This document shows, in pieces, positions 16,997-26,870 of a stretch of DNA of 64,000 nt. The DNA is from Mycolicibacterium iranicum (GTDB lineage: Bacteria > Actinomycetota > Actinomycetes > Mycobacteriales > Mycobacteriaceae): contig NZ_LWCS01000032.1 of NCBI RefSeq assembly GCF_001650495.1, positions 62,001 to 126,000 of the forward strand. Direction: 5' to 3'. Under the pieces are notes generated by a model. It did no database searches. It was not told where the DNA came from and was given only the letters and a program-made list of their open reading frames with translations. The position numbers were made by a program, and so were the translations under genes. The first letter of the stretch is position 1, and each line of letters begins with the position of its first letter.

Positions 16997-18117
16997 TGGG
17001 TGACATCGGCTACCGGCTCTATCTGGACGACAAACCGGCCAGCAAGGCCCAGCTGGACCAGGTGGAGGAGATCACGGTGCAGCAGGCGGTCGGCACGGTG
17101 TGGGAGGCACGGCTGACGATCCCGATCTGCGCCGATGACAAGGGCAACTGGGGTTGTGCCGATGCGTCGTTCCTCGGCGCCTTCGGCCGAGTCAGGGTCG
17201 AGGTCGACGCGGGCTCAGGCACCTTCGTGCCGCTGATCGACGGCCCCGTGGTGGGCGTCGATCAGGGCCTGAGCTCAGAACCGGGCCAGAGCACAATCAC
17301 GACACTGGTCAACGACGACAGCGTCTACCTCAACCGCCAAGACAAGGTCCTCAAGTTCGAAAAGAAACTCGACCACGAGATCGCTTCGCAGATCTACCGC
17401 GGTGCCGAGCACATCGCCGACACCGATATCGACTCCAGCACCAAGCCGCCCGGCGATGGCCTGCCGCCGTGTGAAGTGCAGCGCGGCACCGAGATGCAGA
17501 TTCTGCGCCGCATCGCCAGCCGCCACAACATGTTCGCCTACGTTCTGCCCGGCGGCGAACCGGGTAAGAGCGTCGGCGTGTTCAAGCCGTTCCCACAGAA
17601 GCCCGACGGACTGCCGCCGCTGATACTGCTCGGCCCTGACCGCAATGTCGGCTCGTTTACTTCGCGGGAGGACTCCCAAAGCCCGGCAACGGTGACTTCT
17701 GCGTCACTGAGCATCACCGACAAAGGGGTCACTAAGGCCGAAGCCAGCGTCCGCGACGTCGACATACTTGGCGACGTCGCCGCCGGCGCCAAGCTCCAGG
17801 AACAGGCCAAGCGGATGCTGCCGCCAGGTCAGGACGGCAGCGTCGACGTCGACACGGCGGTGAAGGCCGCGGCCCAAAAGCTCAGCTACGCCTTCGAAGC
17901 CCAAGGCACTGTCATCGCCGATTGCTACGCAGCCGCGCTCATCCCCTATCGCGTCGTCACCGTCAAAGCCGTCGGACCAAAAGGCAGCGGTGACTACGAA
18001 ATCCGCAGCGTGACCCACCGTCTCACCAGATCGTCCTACACGCAATCCTTCGCTCTCATTCGCAATGCGAGCTCCGAAGGCGCCGCCGCGTCAAACCTGC
18101 TCGGGGAGATCTTCTGA
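16993..18117 (+). CDS. baseplate hub protein (gp27/late control D, Afp8-like)
   Basis: This 374-residue protein starts MMGDIGYRLYLDDKPASKAQ. It contains 'QQAVGTVWEARLTIPI', 'VPLIDGPVVGVDQGLSSEPGQSTIT', a CEVQRGTEMQILRRIASRHN segment and a C-terminal 'YRVVTVKAVGPKGSGDYEIRSVTHRLTRSSYTQSF'. This is the Phage_GPD/hub layout: two barrel-like domains forming the trimeric ring that connects tube to spike. The OB-fold spike follows with one base of overlap, so hub and spike are separate chains here, whereas VgrG and Afp8 are fused. Confidence 0.88.
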   Translation: MMGDIGYRLYLDDKPASKAQLDQVEEITVQQAVGTVWEARLTIPICADDKGNWGCADASFLGAFGRVRVEVDAGSGTFVPLIDGPVVGVDQGLSSEPGQSTITTLVNDDSVYLNRQDKVLKFEKKLDHEIASQIYRGAEHIADTDIDSSTKPPGDGLPPCEVQRGTEMQILRRIASRHNMFAYVLPGGEPGKSVGVFKPFPQKPDGLPPLILLGPDRNVGSFTSREDSQSPATVTSASLSITDKGVTKAEASVRDVDILGDVAAGAKLQEQAKRMLPPGQDGSVDVDTAVKAAAQKLSYAFEAQGTVIADCYAAALIPYRVVTVKAVGPKGSGDYEIRSVTHRLTRSSYTQSFALIRNASSEGAAASNLLGEIF

Positions 18118-18641
18118 TGGTGAACACCACGGAAAGCGTGCTGGCTGGAATCGCCGACCAGGCCAGCACCCAGTACTGGGGCAAGTACCGCGGCATCGTC
18201 AAGAACGTCGACGACGACGAGAACATGGGCCGCATCACGTGCACGGTCCCGTCGGTGTATGGCGACGAGGTGTCGCCGTGGGCGTTGCCCGCGGTGCCGT
18301 TCGCCGGCCAAAGCCATGGGTTCATGCTTCTGCCCGAACCCGGCGACGGGGTGTGGGTCGAATTCGAGGCCGGTGACCGCTCCAGACCGATCTGGACGGG
18401 CTTCTGGTGGGCGCGAAACGAGATGCCTGAGGAGGTCTCCGCCGAGCGCCGGGTCCTGGTCACGTCAGCCGGACTGAAGCTGGTGATGGACGACGGCGCC
18501 AAGCAGATCAAGCTGCTGCACGGCGACAAGGCCGAGATCACGATGTCCGAGACGTCGATCACGCTTCGCTTCGGCTCCAAGAGCGTCGTCATCAGCGACA
18601 GCGACGTGTCGATCAACGGCATGTCGTTGAAGGTCATGTGA
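18117..18641 (+). CDS. central spike OB-fold protein (gp5/baseplate V-like)
   Basis: In this 174-residue protein, residues about 20-100 form the gp5 OB fold (YRGIVKNVDDDENMGRITC, PWALPAVPFAGQ, LLPEPGDGVWVEFEAGD). After this comes a beta-helix-like needle of short repeated strands (LKLVMDDGAKQIKLLHGDKA, EITMSETSITLRFGSKS, VVISDSDVSINGM). Trimeric spikes with this layout pierce the target membrane. No lysozyme domain is inserted. The gene is coupled to hub and tip genes. Confidence 0.9.
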   Translation: MVNTTESVLAGIADQASTQYWGKYRGIVKNVDDDENMGRITCTVPSVYGDEVSPWALPAVPFAGQSHGFMLLPEPGDGVWVEFEAGDRSRPIWTGFWWARNEMPEEVSAERRVLVTSAGLKLVMDDGAKQIKLLHGDKAEITMSETSITLRFGSKSVVISDSDVSINGMSLKVM

Positions 18642-18979
18642 CGACGATGACTGGACGGCTACTGACCACGGCCAGCACGATCATGTGCCCTCACCTCGGG
18701 TCGGCTCAGCTGATGACAGCCGACGTGGTCGCCGTCGCCGACGGCACCGCGATCCTGCTCGAGACGGATGTGCACGTCGTCGTCGGCTGCATCTTCACCG
18801 TCGGCGCGAAGTACTCGCCGTGTGTGCGCATCGAATGGACCGGCGGTTCGGACACCGTGAGCATCGGCGGCACGCCGGCCCTCGTCGAATCGAGTATCGG
18901 CAAGTGCATCAGCGCCGAGAACGCCCCGCAGGGCGTCGCGCTCGTCGTCGCGGCCCAGACGAAGGCGGTGACCGGATGA
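18638..18979 (+). CDS. PAAR-like spike tip protein (Pvc10-like)
   Basis: GTG 18638 overlaps the spike stop by four bases. The 113 residues include 'TTASTIMCPHLGSAQL' at the N-terminus and CIFTV, 'YSPCVRIEW' and 'ALVESSIGKCISAENAPQG' further on. Four cysteines and a histidine in this spacing fit a metal-stabilised cone like that of PAAR proteins, although the glycine-rich PAAR repeat is poorly conserved. It sits in the standard tip-gene position, between the spike and the gp25 gene. Confidence 0.8.
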   Translation: MTTMTGRLLTTASTIMCPHLGSAQLMTADVVAVADGTAILLETDVHVVVGCIFTVGAKYSPCVRIEWTGGSDTVSIGGTPALVESSIGKCISAENAPQGVALVVAAQTKAVTG

Positions 18980-19356
18980 CGGCCCCCGACGGACCACACC
19001 TGTCCTTCCCGTTCCGCATCGGCCCCGACGGTCGCACCGCCGAGGTGTCGCGCATCGAGGACCACATTCGCGACGAGGTGATCCAACTGGTGCTGACGTC
19101 GCCGGGCGAGCGGGCCTTCCTGCCGCAATTCGGTGGCGGTGCCAAACGGCTGGTCTTCGAAGGATCCGGGGAGGCCACCGAGGCGATGGCGAAGTCGATG
19201 CTCAGCCAGTCGCTGGCCCGTTACCTGGGCCACCGAATCACCGTCGAGGACCTCGTAGTCACCGCCGAGGAGTCCACGCTTCGGATCGACCTGCGCTATC
19301 GCATCGCCGGAACCGAGGACTCACGCACGATGCGATTCGAGCGACACGGTGGGTAA
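18976..19356 (+). CDS. gp25-like baseplate wedge protein (Afp9-like)
   Basis: ATG 18976 overlaps the tip gene stop by four bases. The 126 residues carry the gp25/GPW signature: LSFPFRIGPDGRTAEVSRIE, 'HIRDEVIQLVLTSPGERAFLPQFGGGAKRLVFE' with the EPR-like 'GER' core, and RITVEDLVVTAEEST. In T4 and eCIS baseplates this small protein starts sheath assembly at the wedge. The key 'PGER.f.P.fG' segment is intact. Confidence 0.92.
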   Translation: MTAPDGPHLSFPFRIGPDGRTAEVSRIEDHIRDEVIQLVLTSPGERAFLPQFGGGAKRLVFEGSGEATEAMAKSMLSQSLARYLGHRITVEDLVVTAEESTLRIDLRYRIAGTEDSRTMRFERHGG

Positions 19357-21868
19357 GTCCATGCCGCTCTACGACGAGGAGAAGCGCAAGGACCGCGCGG
19401 AGAACCTGGGGCAGCTCAACGGCCTGCAGATGGTGCTGGTCAGTCTTTTTCCTGCGGGCATCAACCCGACAACGGCTGAACTGGAGGTGCAGTTCTTCAA
19501 CACCAATCAGCTCGCGGCCATCGTCGCCGACATCGTCGCCGTGCCCGCCCGCATGCAGCAGATATTCCCGATCTTCGGCGGCTTCCGCGTGCCCGCCGGT
19601 GACGGCGAGGGGCAGGTGCACGTGACCGCAGTCGCCGCCGGCGGGGCTGCCGACACCCTGGTCCTCACGGTCGAACCGATCGGCGATTACTCCACCTACA
19701 CGTTGGGCGTGCACTACGCCAACATCGACCCTATCTTCAGCGAGATCGCCTTCCGGTTCCGCCCCGGCTGCTTCACCCCCAACTGTGCGCCCGACTGGTG
19801 TCCCGGCGAGCCGGCGCGGCCCGCACCGGCGATCGACTACCTGGCCCGCGACTTCGATTCGTTCAAGCACACGCTCATCGCCGCGATGATCGAGCGTGTC
19901 CCGGGCTGGCAACCGACCAGCGAGGCCGACCTGGATCAGGTACTGATCGAATTGTTCAGCGCCGCGGCCGACGAACTCAGCGATTACCAGGACCGGGTGA
20001 TGAACGAGGCCTACCTCGGCACTGCGCGCAAGCGGGTGTCGCTGGCGCGCCACGCCCGCCTCATGGACTACTACATTCACGAAGGCAATCAAGCCAGCAC
20101 GTGGCTGGCTCTTGAGATCGGTGCAGGTCAGAGCGGAACGCTGCCCGCCGGACTGCCGGTCTGGACAGGCGCCCCCAGCCCCCAGCCCAGCGCCGACGAC
20201 CAGGTGTTCTTGACCCGTGGCCAGGCCCGGGTCAGCCACATCCTCAACCGCATCAAGCTCTACAGCTGGGCCGGCGTTATCCCCGCGCTGCCCGCGGGCG
20301 CCGCCGGCGCCGACCTCCTCGCCGGAGGAGGCAGTCGCGGCGAGGCGAACTTCGCGCGCGACCTCATCCGCAACGGTGAGATACCGCGGCTGCTCCTGCA
20401 GGAGCGGCTGGATCCCACGACATGCAACGCGGCCGGTCGGGACCCCAACAAGCGCCAGCTGCTGACGCTGATTGCCGCCAGCGCCGAATCAGTCCACGAC
20501 CCCGATCCCAACAACCCCGCCAACGTCAACGCCGGCACATGGGTTGTCCGTGTCTCGTGGCGCGAGCCGCTGGAGCACTGTTATTGCTTCCAAACTTCAT
20601 GCCCCGATCCCCCCGGCGGCGCGGTCGACGACGCGGCCTTGTTCCACGGCAACCTGGTGCTGGCATACCACGGCAGGCCGGGCTCGCTTGACTTCCTGGA
20701 CCCGGACCAGCCTCTGAACGCCGAAACCGACCTGCACTTCGAGCCCGCGCCCGGCGACGAGTGCACCACCCGCGACGAGGACTGCCGGCAGGCGGCTGCG
20801 CTTGTGCGCCGCGGCGGTGTCGTGTGCCGCCTGCCGGTCGACGACCCTCCGCTGGCCTACACCAGCACTCCTCCCGGCGGGGAGGTTTGGCCCAAGTCGA
20901 CACTCAACGTGAGCGTGGTCTTGCCGGATAAGAGCCTGCAGCCGTGGAACGAGACACCCAGCCTGGTGACAAGCCAGGAACAAGACACCGACTTCATCGT
21001 CGAGACAGACGAAGAAGGACACAGCATGGTGCGCTTCGGCGACGGCGTGAACGGGCACGCGCTGCCATCGGGATCCACCGTGCGCTGCAGGTATCAGATG
21101 GGCCGCGGCGCCGACGGAAACGTCGGTGCCGACACCCTCACCAACCTCGACACGCTCTTTGACAATCTGGTGGCCCACGCCCGCGTGTGGAACCCGTTCG
21201 ACGTAACCGACGGGCGCTCACCGGAGCCAGTGCAGGAGATCATCCGCCGCGCGCCGGAGGCCTACACCGCGCGCCAGCTTCGCGCGGTCACCCTGGGCGA
21301 CTACCGGCGCCGCGCCGAAGAGGTCGACGGCGTCTCCCGGGCCGCGGCCCGCTACGCCTGGACGGGTAGCTGGCGCACCGTGCAGGTCGCCATCGACCCG
21401 CTGGGCACCACGAGCCTGTCCGCTGAACTGGTCGGCCGGGTGTCGGCGCACCTGGAAAGTGTGCGCCTCATCGGTGAGGACCTTGAGATCCGCGCGGCCC
21501 GCTACGTTCCGCTCGATATCCAGCTCGAGGTGTGCATCAAACCCGACTACTGGCCTGAAGACCTGCGCTTCCAGCTCGAGATGGAGTTCGGCAACACCTA
21601 CACGCGCGACGGCCGCATGGGCTTCTTTCACCCTGACCGGTGGAGCTTCGGACAAGAGCTGCACGCCAGCGAAATCATCGCCCGCGCCCAGGCTGTCGAG
21701 GGCATCGACCACATCATTTCCGTGCGCATCAAGCGCTGGGACGCCCCGACGCCCGGTACCGACGCGATCCTCGCGTTGCGCGCCAACGAGATCCTGCGCG
21801 TTGACAACGACCCGGATCACATGGAGCGGGGCACGATCACGCTCACGCTGAACGGGGGCCGACGATGA
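19349..21868 (+). CDS. baseplate J-like wedge protein (Afp11-like)
   Basis: GTG 19349 overlaps the gp25 stop; ATG 19361 is an alternative. The first 165 residues are an extra beta-rich domain with 'LNGLQMVLVSLFP' and a Cys-containing linker (GCFTPNCAPDWCPGEP). From about residue 165 begins the baseplate-J layout: 'IDYLARDFDSFKHTLIAAM', 'QVLIELFSAAADELSDYQDRVMNEAYLGTA', then 'FGDGVNGHALPSGSTVRCRYQMG' and the C-terminal 'RAVTLGDYRRRAEEVDGVSRAA'. These strands form the wedge triangle core that opens on firing. The J-type gene pair (this and the next) is characteristic of eCIS and equals Afp11/Afp12. Confidence 0.92.
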   Translation: MGKSMPLYDEEKRKDRAENLGQLNGLQMVLVSLFPAGINPTTAELEVQFFNTNQLAAIVADIVAVPARMQQIFPIFGGFRVPAGDGEGQVHVTAVAAGGAADTLVLTVEPIGDYSTYTLGVHYANIDPIFSEIAFRFRPGCFTPNCAPDWCPGEPARPAPAIDYLARDFDSFKHTLIAAMIERVPGWQPTSEADLDQVLIELFSAAADELSDYQDRVMNEAYLGTARKRVSLARHARLMDYYIHEGNQASTWLALEIGAGQSGTLPAGLPVWTGAPSPQPSADDQVFLTRGQARVSHILNRIKLYSWAGVIPALPAGAAGADLLAGGGSRGEANFARDLIRNGEIPRLLLQERLDPTTCNAAGRDPNKRQLLTLIAASAESVHDPDPNNPANVNAGTWVVRVSWREPLEHCYCFQTSCPDPPGGAVDDAALFHGNLVLAYHGRPGSLDFLDPDQPLNAETDLHFEPAPGDECTTRDEDCRQAAALVRRGGVVCRLPVDDPPLAYTSTPPGGEVWPKSTLNVSVVLPDKSLQPWNETPSLVTSQEQDTDFIVETDEEGHSMVRFGDGVNGHALPSGSTVRCRYQMGRGADGNVGADTLTNLDTLFDNLVAHARVWNPFDVTDGRSPEPVQEIIRRAPEAYTARQLRAVTLGDYRRRAEEVDGVSRAAARYAWTGSWRTVQVAIDPLGTTSLSAELVGRVSAHLESVRLIGEDLEIRAARYVPLDIQLEVCIKPDYWPEDLRFQLEMEFGNTYTRDGRMGFFHPDRWSFGQELHASEIIARAQAVEGIDHIISVRIKRWDAPTPGTDAILALRANEILRVDNDPDHMERGTITLTLNGGRR

Positions 21869-24504
21869 CGGACTGCGTCCAGCTGCCCGTGTTCCCGGCA
21901 TGTCCGCACAACCGGCCCGGGCTGCCCCACATCAACCGGCGCCTCGGGGGCTACCCGCAGATCCTCGAGGCCCTGCACTACCGCCTGAACCGCGAACCGC
22001 TACTCGCCGGCTGGACCCACCGCAGTCCCGACGACCCGGGCATTGCACTGCTTGAAGGCGCGGCCATCCTCGGCGACATCCTGACGTTCTACCAGGAGCT
22101 TTACGCCAACGAGGCCTACCTGCGCACCGCCCAGTGGCGCGAGAGCGTTTCGGCGCTGGTGCGGCTGCTGGGCTACCGGCTGTCGCCGGGGGTCGGGGGC
22201 CGCACGACCGTAGCGATCGAAATGCGTGGCAGCGCGCCGGTCACAGTGCCGATGGGCTTTCCTTTGTCCGCGCAGGTCACCGGCATCGAGGCGAAGGCAG
22301 AGTTTCAGACGGTCACGTCGCTGACCGCCTACCCCTGGTTGAGCCGCTTCAGCCTGTACCGCCCCGTCCTCGAGCCGCCGGTCAGCGCATCAACCGCCGA
22401 ACTGCGCGTCGCCTCAACAGCGCCCGCGAACGCCGCCGTTGATATCAAGGCCGGCGACCGGTTGCTCATCGGCGATGTCGACTCCACCGATGCACGCAGC
22501 CTGTCGAATGTCGAAGTCGTCGTGGTCGACAGTGTGCGCGAGCGTCACGGCGAAACGCTGTACCGGATCAAGGGCGCCCTGCAGCGAACAGCGCCCATCG
22601 CGGAGGTTGCCGGATTCAAGATCGGGCGCTCGTTTCGACACTTCGGCCACAACGCGCCGCCGACGTACGTGTCCGTCGACAGCAAAGGCGCCGCGAGCCA
22701 GATCTCGATCTACTACAGCCGCGTCCTTAACGACGCCACGGAGGCGACCACTCGCCGGATCGTCGCGCCCACCATCGGCCAGCGCGAGTTCCCAATCGAT
22801 TCGCGCGTCGATGACCTGCCGCTGGGCGCGAGCGTCGTCTGTCAGATCACACCGCCGCCGAAGCCGAAGCCCACCGGGATCTCGTTCGCCTTGGCGTCGC
22901 AACCGCAGACAGCGATCCGCACCATCAGGGGCGTCCGTCAGGGCTCATACAGCTGGGGTTCGGTCACCGGCCCGTCAACGGTGCTCACCCTGGACGAGGA
23001 ACTCGCCTCGGGCGACCTCCTGATCCAGGGCGTCAAATCCGGTTCGGGCTGGTCCACGATCCAATCGTCATACGACATCGCCGATATCCGCGACTTCCAG
23101 TTCCACGAGACGCTCAGCCCCCTGATGCACCTTCGGGCCGCCACCGCACCGACAGGCCAGACGCGCGGTAACCACCTGGGGTACGTGGGCACCGACTCGC
23201 AGGCACGTGCGCTGTCGGCGCGACCGATGATGCTGCTATGGCCGGGTCGTCCGCCGGTGCGGGCCACCGTCCAGGCGGTCGAGGCCTCCACGGCCGAACC
23301 GCAGCGGCGCCGGCTGCGCGACGTGACTCTGGATATGGACGTCGACTACGCGGCGTTTCCTCTTGAACAACCGCAAGTCGTCGCGCTGGGCAATCTCGTT
23401 GACGCCACGCAGGGCAAGGGTGAGCGCCGCACCGAGCTGGGCAATGGCGACAGCCGTCAGACATTCCAGACCTTCAAGCTGCCGAAGGCACCGCTGACCT
23501 ACCTACCCGTCGCGGGCGAAACACCGCCGGAGACACCGGAATTGCGCGTCTATGTCGACGACCTGCTGTGGAAGCGAGCGGCCTCGCTGTTCACCGCCGG
23601 ACCCACGGACCGCGTCTATATCGTGCGCGAGGACAGCGACGGCAACAGCTGGGTGCAGTTCGGCGACGGCAAGACCGGCTCCCGTTTGCCGTCCGGCGTG
23701 CGCAATGTCGTTGCTGTGTACCGCACCGGAATCGGCGCATTCGGTGCGCTGGTGAACGGCACCACCGTGGCGGCCGGCGGCCGCATCGACGGCCTCGACA
23801 AGGTGAACATGCCTGACGGCGTCACCGGCGGCGCGCAGCCCGAATCAGCGGACAGGGCCCGAGAGGCCGCACCCGGCAAAGTGCAGAGCCTGGGCCGCCT
23901 CGTCAGCCTGCGCGACTACGAAACAGAAACCCTTGCCCTGGCCGGGGTTACGAAGGTATCGGCCGCCTGGCGGCTCGTCGGCAACGTGCCCGCCGTCGTC
24001 CTCACCGTCCTGATGGACACCGGGCGCGACGCCGAGATCAGCCAGGTCCGCAGCATCGTGGCCAAGGCCAATCGCAGCCGCGGCCCGGCACGCCACCCCG
24101 TCGTCGTGCATCCAGGGACGCGTGTCTATTTCTTCGTCGCCGCCACAGTGGCGCTCGACCCCACGTTCCGCGAGGACCTCGTGCTGGCCGACATCCGGGC
24201 CGCGCTCGGCGTGGCCGGGATCAGCGGCAGCGCCGCTGACGGGACCGCGCACCGCGCGTTCGGCGAACGCGAATACCGCACCCGCCTAGAGGGATTGATC
24301 CAGGCAGTTGCCGGAGTGCGCTGGGTACGCCTGACCGCGCTGCGGCGTCTGGGTCCGGCCGCGGACCCGACGCAGCTAAACCGTCCCCCCTTCCCCGTCC
24401 TGCGTCAGCTGCTGGCACCCGGACCCGAACAGGTGCTCGCCCTGCACACCGCTCACCTGTCGCTGCACGTCACCGCGGCGCCGACCGAGGAGGGCCAGCC
24501 ATGA
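21865..24504 (+). CDS. second putative baseplate assembly protein, J-like (Afp12-like)
   Basis: ATG 21865 overlaps the previous gene by four bases. The 879-residue protein opens with 'NRPGLPHINRRLGGYPQILEALHYRL' and SPDDPGIALLEGAAILGDIL, then FYQELYANEAYLRTAQ, the standard beginning of 'putative baseplate assembly protein'. Later come VQFGDGKTGSRLPSGVRNVV and 'GRLVSLRDYETETLALAGVTKVSAAW', the J-type core repeated from the previous gene. A variable middle (about residues 280-560) is beta-rich. It pairs with the preceding J-like protein to form the wedge dimer. Confidence 0.92.
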   Translation: MTDCVQLPVFPACPHNRPGLPHINRRLGGYPQILEALHYRLNREPLLAGWTHRSPDDPGIALLEGAAILGDILTFYQELYANEAYLRTAQWRESVSALVRLLGYRLSPGVGGRTTVAIEMRGSAPVTVPMGFPLSAQVTGIEAKAEFQTVTSLTAYPWLSRFSLYRPVLEPPVSASTAELRVASTAPANAAVDIKAGDRLLIGDVDSTDARSLSNVEVVVVDSVRERHGETLYRIKGALQRTAPIAEVAGFKIGRSFRHFGHNAPPTYVSVDSKGAASQISIYYSRVLNDATEATTRRIVAPTIGQREFPIDSRVDDLPLGASVVCQITPPPKPKPTGISFALASQPQTAIRTIRGVRQGSYSWGSVTGPSTVLTLDEELASGDLLIQGVKSGSGWSTIQSSYDIADIRDFQFHETLSPLMHLRAATAPTGQTRGNHLGYVGTDSQARALSARPMMLLWPGRPPVRATVQAVEASTAEPQRRRLRDVTLDMDVDYAAFPLEQPQVVALGNLVDATQGKGERRTELGNGDSRQTFQTFKLPKAPLTYLPVAGETPPETPELRVYVDDLLWKRAASLFTAGPTDRVYIVREDSDGNSWVQFGDGKTGSRLPSGVRNVVAVYRTGIGAFGALVNGTTVAAGGRIDGLDKVNMPDGVTGGAQPESADRAREAAPGKVQSLGRLVSLRDYETETLALAGVTKVSAAWRLVGNVPAVVLTVLMDTGRDAEISQVRSIVAKANRSRGPARHPVVVHPGTRVYFFVAATVALDPTFREDLVLADIRAALGVAGISGSAADGTAHRAFGEREYRTRLEGLIQAVAGVRWVRLTALRRLGPAADPTQLNRPPFPVLRQLLAPGPEQVLALHTAHLSLHVTAAPTEEGQP

Positions 24505-26861
24505 CTGCACCCCGCGTCCCTCTCTACGACCGGCTGCCGGAGATCTACCGGATCCGAGACGAGGAACAGGACCCGCCTGGTCAGCTCCACGCGTTCCTGG
24601 CCATCGTCGAGCCGGTCTTCGGCGCCATCCACGCCGACATCGAGTCGCAATATGAGGATTTGTTCGTCGAGACGGCCGCTGACTGGGTGGTGCCCTACAT
24701 TGGTGACCTCGTCGGCGCCACCCATCTCGCCGGTGATCCCTGGAGTACGCGGGCCGACGTCGCCGCCACCATCCCGCTGCGCCGCCGCAAGGGCACCCTG
24801 GGAGCGATCGAGCACCTGGTGGCCAACCTCACCCGCTGGGGAGTGCACTGCGTCGAGCTTCGCGAGAACCTGGTCTGGGCCCAGAACCTCAACCATCAAC
24901 GACCCGACGTCGGTGGCCTGCCGCCGTACGGCGATGTCACTCTGCGGGGAGTGAAGCATCCCATCCCGATCAGGGGCGGCACGGTGTCAACCCGCGATCC
25001 GGGCCTACTCAGCCTGCTCGGGACGCCGTTCGACCCGTTCGGCCACACGCCTGACGTCAAGCCGCACGCGGACGCCGCGATCCGCTACAACCTGCCGAAC
25101 CTGGCGATTTTCTTGTGGCGCCTCGAGGCCTACCGGGTCCGCATCTCCCCTCCCGGCACCCGGACCGTGCAGGCGGTCGCCGCTCCGGCGGCGGGCGAAG
25201 CGGCGTTCGTCGTCCGCACGGAGGTGGATCCCCTGGATTTGCCCGTGCGGCTGTTCAAGGTCCGGCGCTCGACTGCGACGCGATGGCTCGACTCGACCCA
25301 GCCCGCGCTGCTGACGGCTGCCGACGAGGCGCCGGGGCCGATCCTGCCGGCTCGGCTCACCAGCGGAGCGCCTGCGGGTAACCCCGAGGCCTACGTCGCC
25401 GTCGAGACGTACAACGCCGCGAACCCGTTGGCGCCGTTGAACATTCTCGACGTCGGCCTGCAGCTGCACCTATCCGAAACCGTGTTCGCCGGCCAGACGT
25501 GGACCTTCCGCGGTGCGAACCTGTGCGCCTGGGAGGACGGCCTGGACCGTCCGCTTCGCGACCGCGAGGTCGCCGTCGATCCCAACATCGGACGCCTGCT
25601 CATCGGTGTCGCCTCCCAACCCGAGGCGGACGCAGTGCGTGACACGCTGATGCTGTCGTACACCTACGGGGCGGTGGGCCCGGTGGGTGCGCATCCGCTG
25701 TCGCGCCCGGCCGCGGCCGACACCTTCGCAGGCGAGCCAGTCAACCGCGTCAGCGTGGCGTTTGCGACGAACCCCAATGGGCTGCAGCAAGCGCTCGACA
25801 ACCTGCACACCAGGACTCGGCCGCTGGTCATCGAGATCGGCGACAGCATGGTGCACGACCTCGACCTCGCCGCCGTCGCCGGTACGGTCAACGAGTCGGG
25901 CGGGCCCACTCTGTTGCTCAACCGTTCGGTCATCATCCGCGCCAGCGATGACAACCGGCCGATCATCCGCCTTCGGCGGCCCATCAGGGTCAGGCCCGCC
26001 CGGGTGATTGGCGCCAACCCAGCCGAGCAGGCCGAAATCGACGCCGTCAACGCCCGACTGACGCTTCGCCTCGAAGGGCTGACGCTGGTGCGCCGGCCCC
26101 AGTTCCAGACCAACCAGCCGCTGGTCGCGCGTGCTGCCGTCAACAGCCTTGAGCTGGACGGCTGCACCCTGGCACCGGGCGGGTACCGCCGCCGGGACGG
26201 CACCCGCGCCGGGGTTCGGCGCTCCGTGCAGTTGGCGTCCGGGCACGGATTCACGCAGGCCGCCGACCGTGCCGCGTTCAAGGAGACACCGGCGATCCGC
26301 CTGCGCCGCACCATAACCGGCCCAGTGCTCGTGGACGGCGACTACACGCTCGACGTCCGAGACTCGATCATCGACGCCGGCCGCGGGGTCGGCGACCTGC
26401 CCGGCACTGTCTTCGCCGTGTCGAACGCCACCGACCCGGTCAACGGCTGGGGCGCCCCGATGACCGTCAGCGGTGTCACATTCTTCGGCAGGGTTCGAGT
26501 CGAGGAGATCGAAGGCCGCGGCTGCATCTGGGTCCATGCCCTGGAGGTGCATAACAACCAGAAGGGCTGCATCAAGTTCAGCTACTTCAGCGGGGTCGGT
26601 GATCGCCTGCCGCAAAACCACGCGTGCGTCCGCGGGCCGGACGCCCGGTTGCGTTTCACCGACCAGTGGTACCGCGACCCCGCCTACGGTCAGCTCGCAC
26701 AGACCGCCGACTTCCGCATCCGCGAACGGGGCCCCGGCGACGACCAGATGGGCGCCTTCGGTCTTGCCCTGATGGAGGCGCATAAGTTCCGCAACCTGCG
26801 CATCCGATTCCGCGAGTTCATGCCGCTCGGCGTGCGGCCGTTGCTCATCACGGTGACATAA
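24501..26861 (+). CDS. tail protein I-like baseplate protein with beta-helix C-terminus
   Basis: ATG 24501 overlaps the previous stop by four bases. The N-terminal 100 residues (LYDRLPEIYRIRDEEQ, 'FGAIHADIESQYEDLFVETAADWVVPYIGDLVG' and RRKGTLGAIEHLVANLTRWG) form the P2 gpI-like domain that plugs into the wedge and holds fibres. Residues about 430-740 show stacked short strands (PLVIEIGDSMVHDLDLA, GPTLLLNRSVIIRASDDN, LTLRLEGLTLVRR, SLELDGCTLAPGGY) typical of a right-handed beta-helix. At 786 residues it is much longer than phage gpI (about 180). The extension probably lies at the particle surface. Confidence 0.85.
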   Translation: MTAPRVPLYDRLPEIYRIRDEEQDPPGQLHAFLAIVEPVFGAIHADIESQYEDLFVETAADWVVPYIGDLVGATHLAGDPWSTRADVAATIPLRRRKGTLGAIEHLVANLTRWGVHCVELRENLVWAQNLNHQRPDVGGLPPYGDVTLRGVKHPIPIRGGTVSTRDPGLLSLLGTPFDPFGHTPDVKPHADAAIRYNLPNLAIFLWRLEAYRVRISPPGTRTVQAVAAPAAGEAAFVVRTEVDPLDLPVRLFKVRRSTATRWLDSTQPALLTAADEAPGPILPARLTSGAPAGNPEAYVAVETYNAANPLAPLNILDVGLQLHLSETVFAGQTWTFRGANLCAWEDGLDRPLRDREVAVDPNIGRLLIGVASQPEADAVRDTLMLSYTYGAVGPVGAHPLSRPAAADTFAGEPVNRVSVAFATNPNGLQQALDNLHTRTRPLVIEIGDSMVHDLDLAAVAGTVNESGGPTLLLNRSVIIRASDDNRPIIRLRRPIRVRPARVIGANPAEQAEIDAVNARLTLRLEGLTLVRRPQFQTNQPLVARAAVNSLELDGCTLAPGGYRRRDGTRAGVRRSVQLASGHGFTQAADRAAFKETPAIRLRRTITGPVLVDGDYTLDVRDSIIDAGRGVGDLPGTVFAVSNATDPVNGWGAPMTVSGVTFFGRVRVEEIEGRGCIWVHALEVHNNQKGCIKFSYFSGVGDRLPQNHACVRGPDARLRFTDQWYRDPAYGQLAQTADFRIRERGPGDDQMGAFGLALMEAHKFRNLRIRFREFMPLGVRPLLITVT

Positions 26862-26870
26862 GGAGATGCG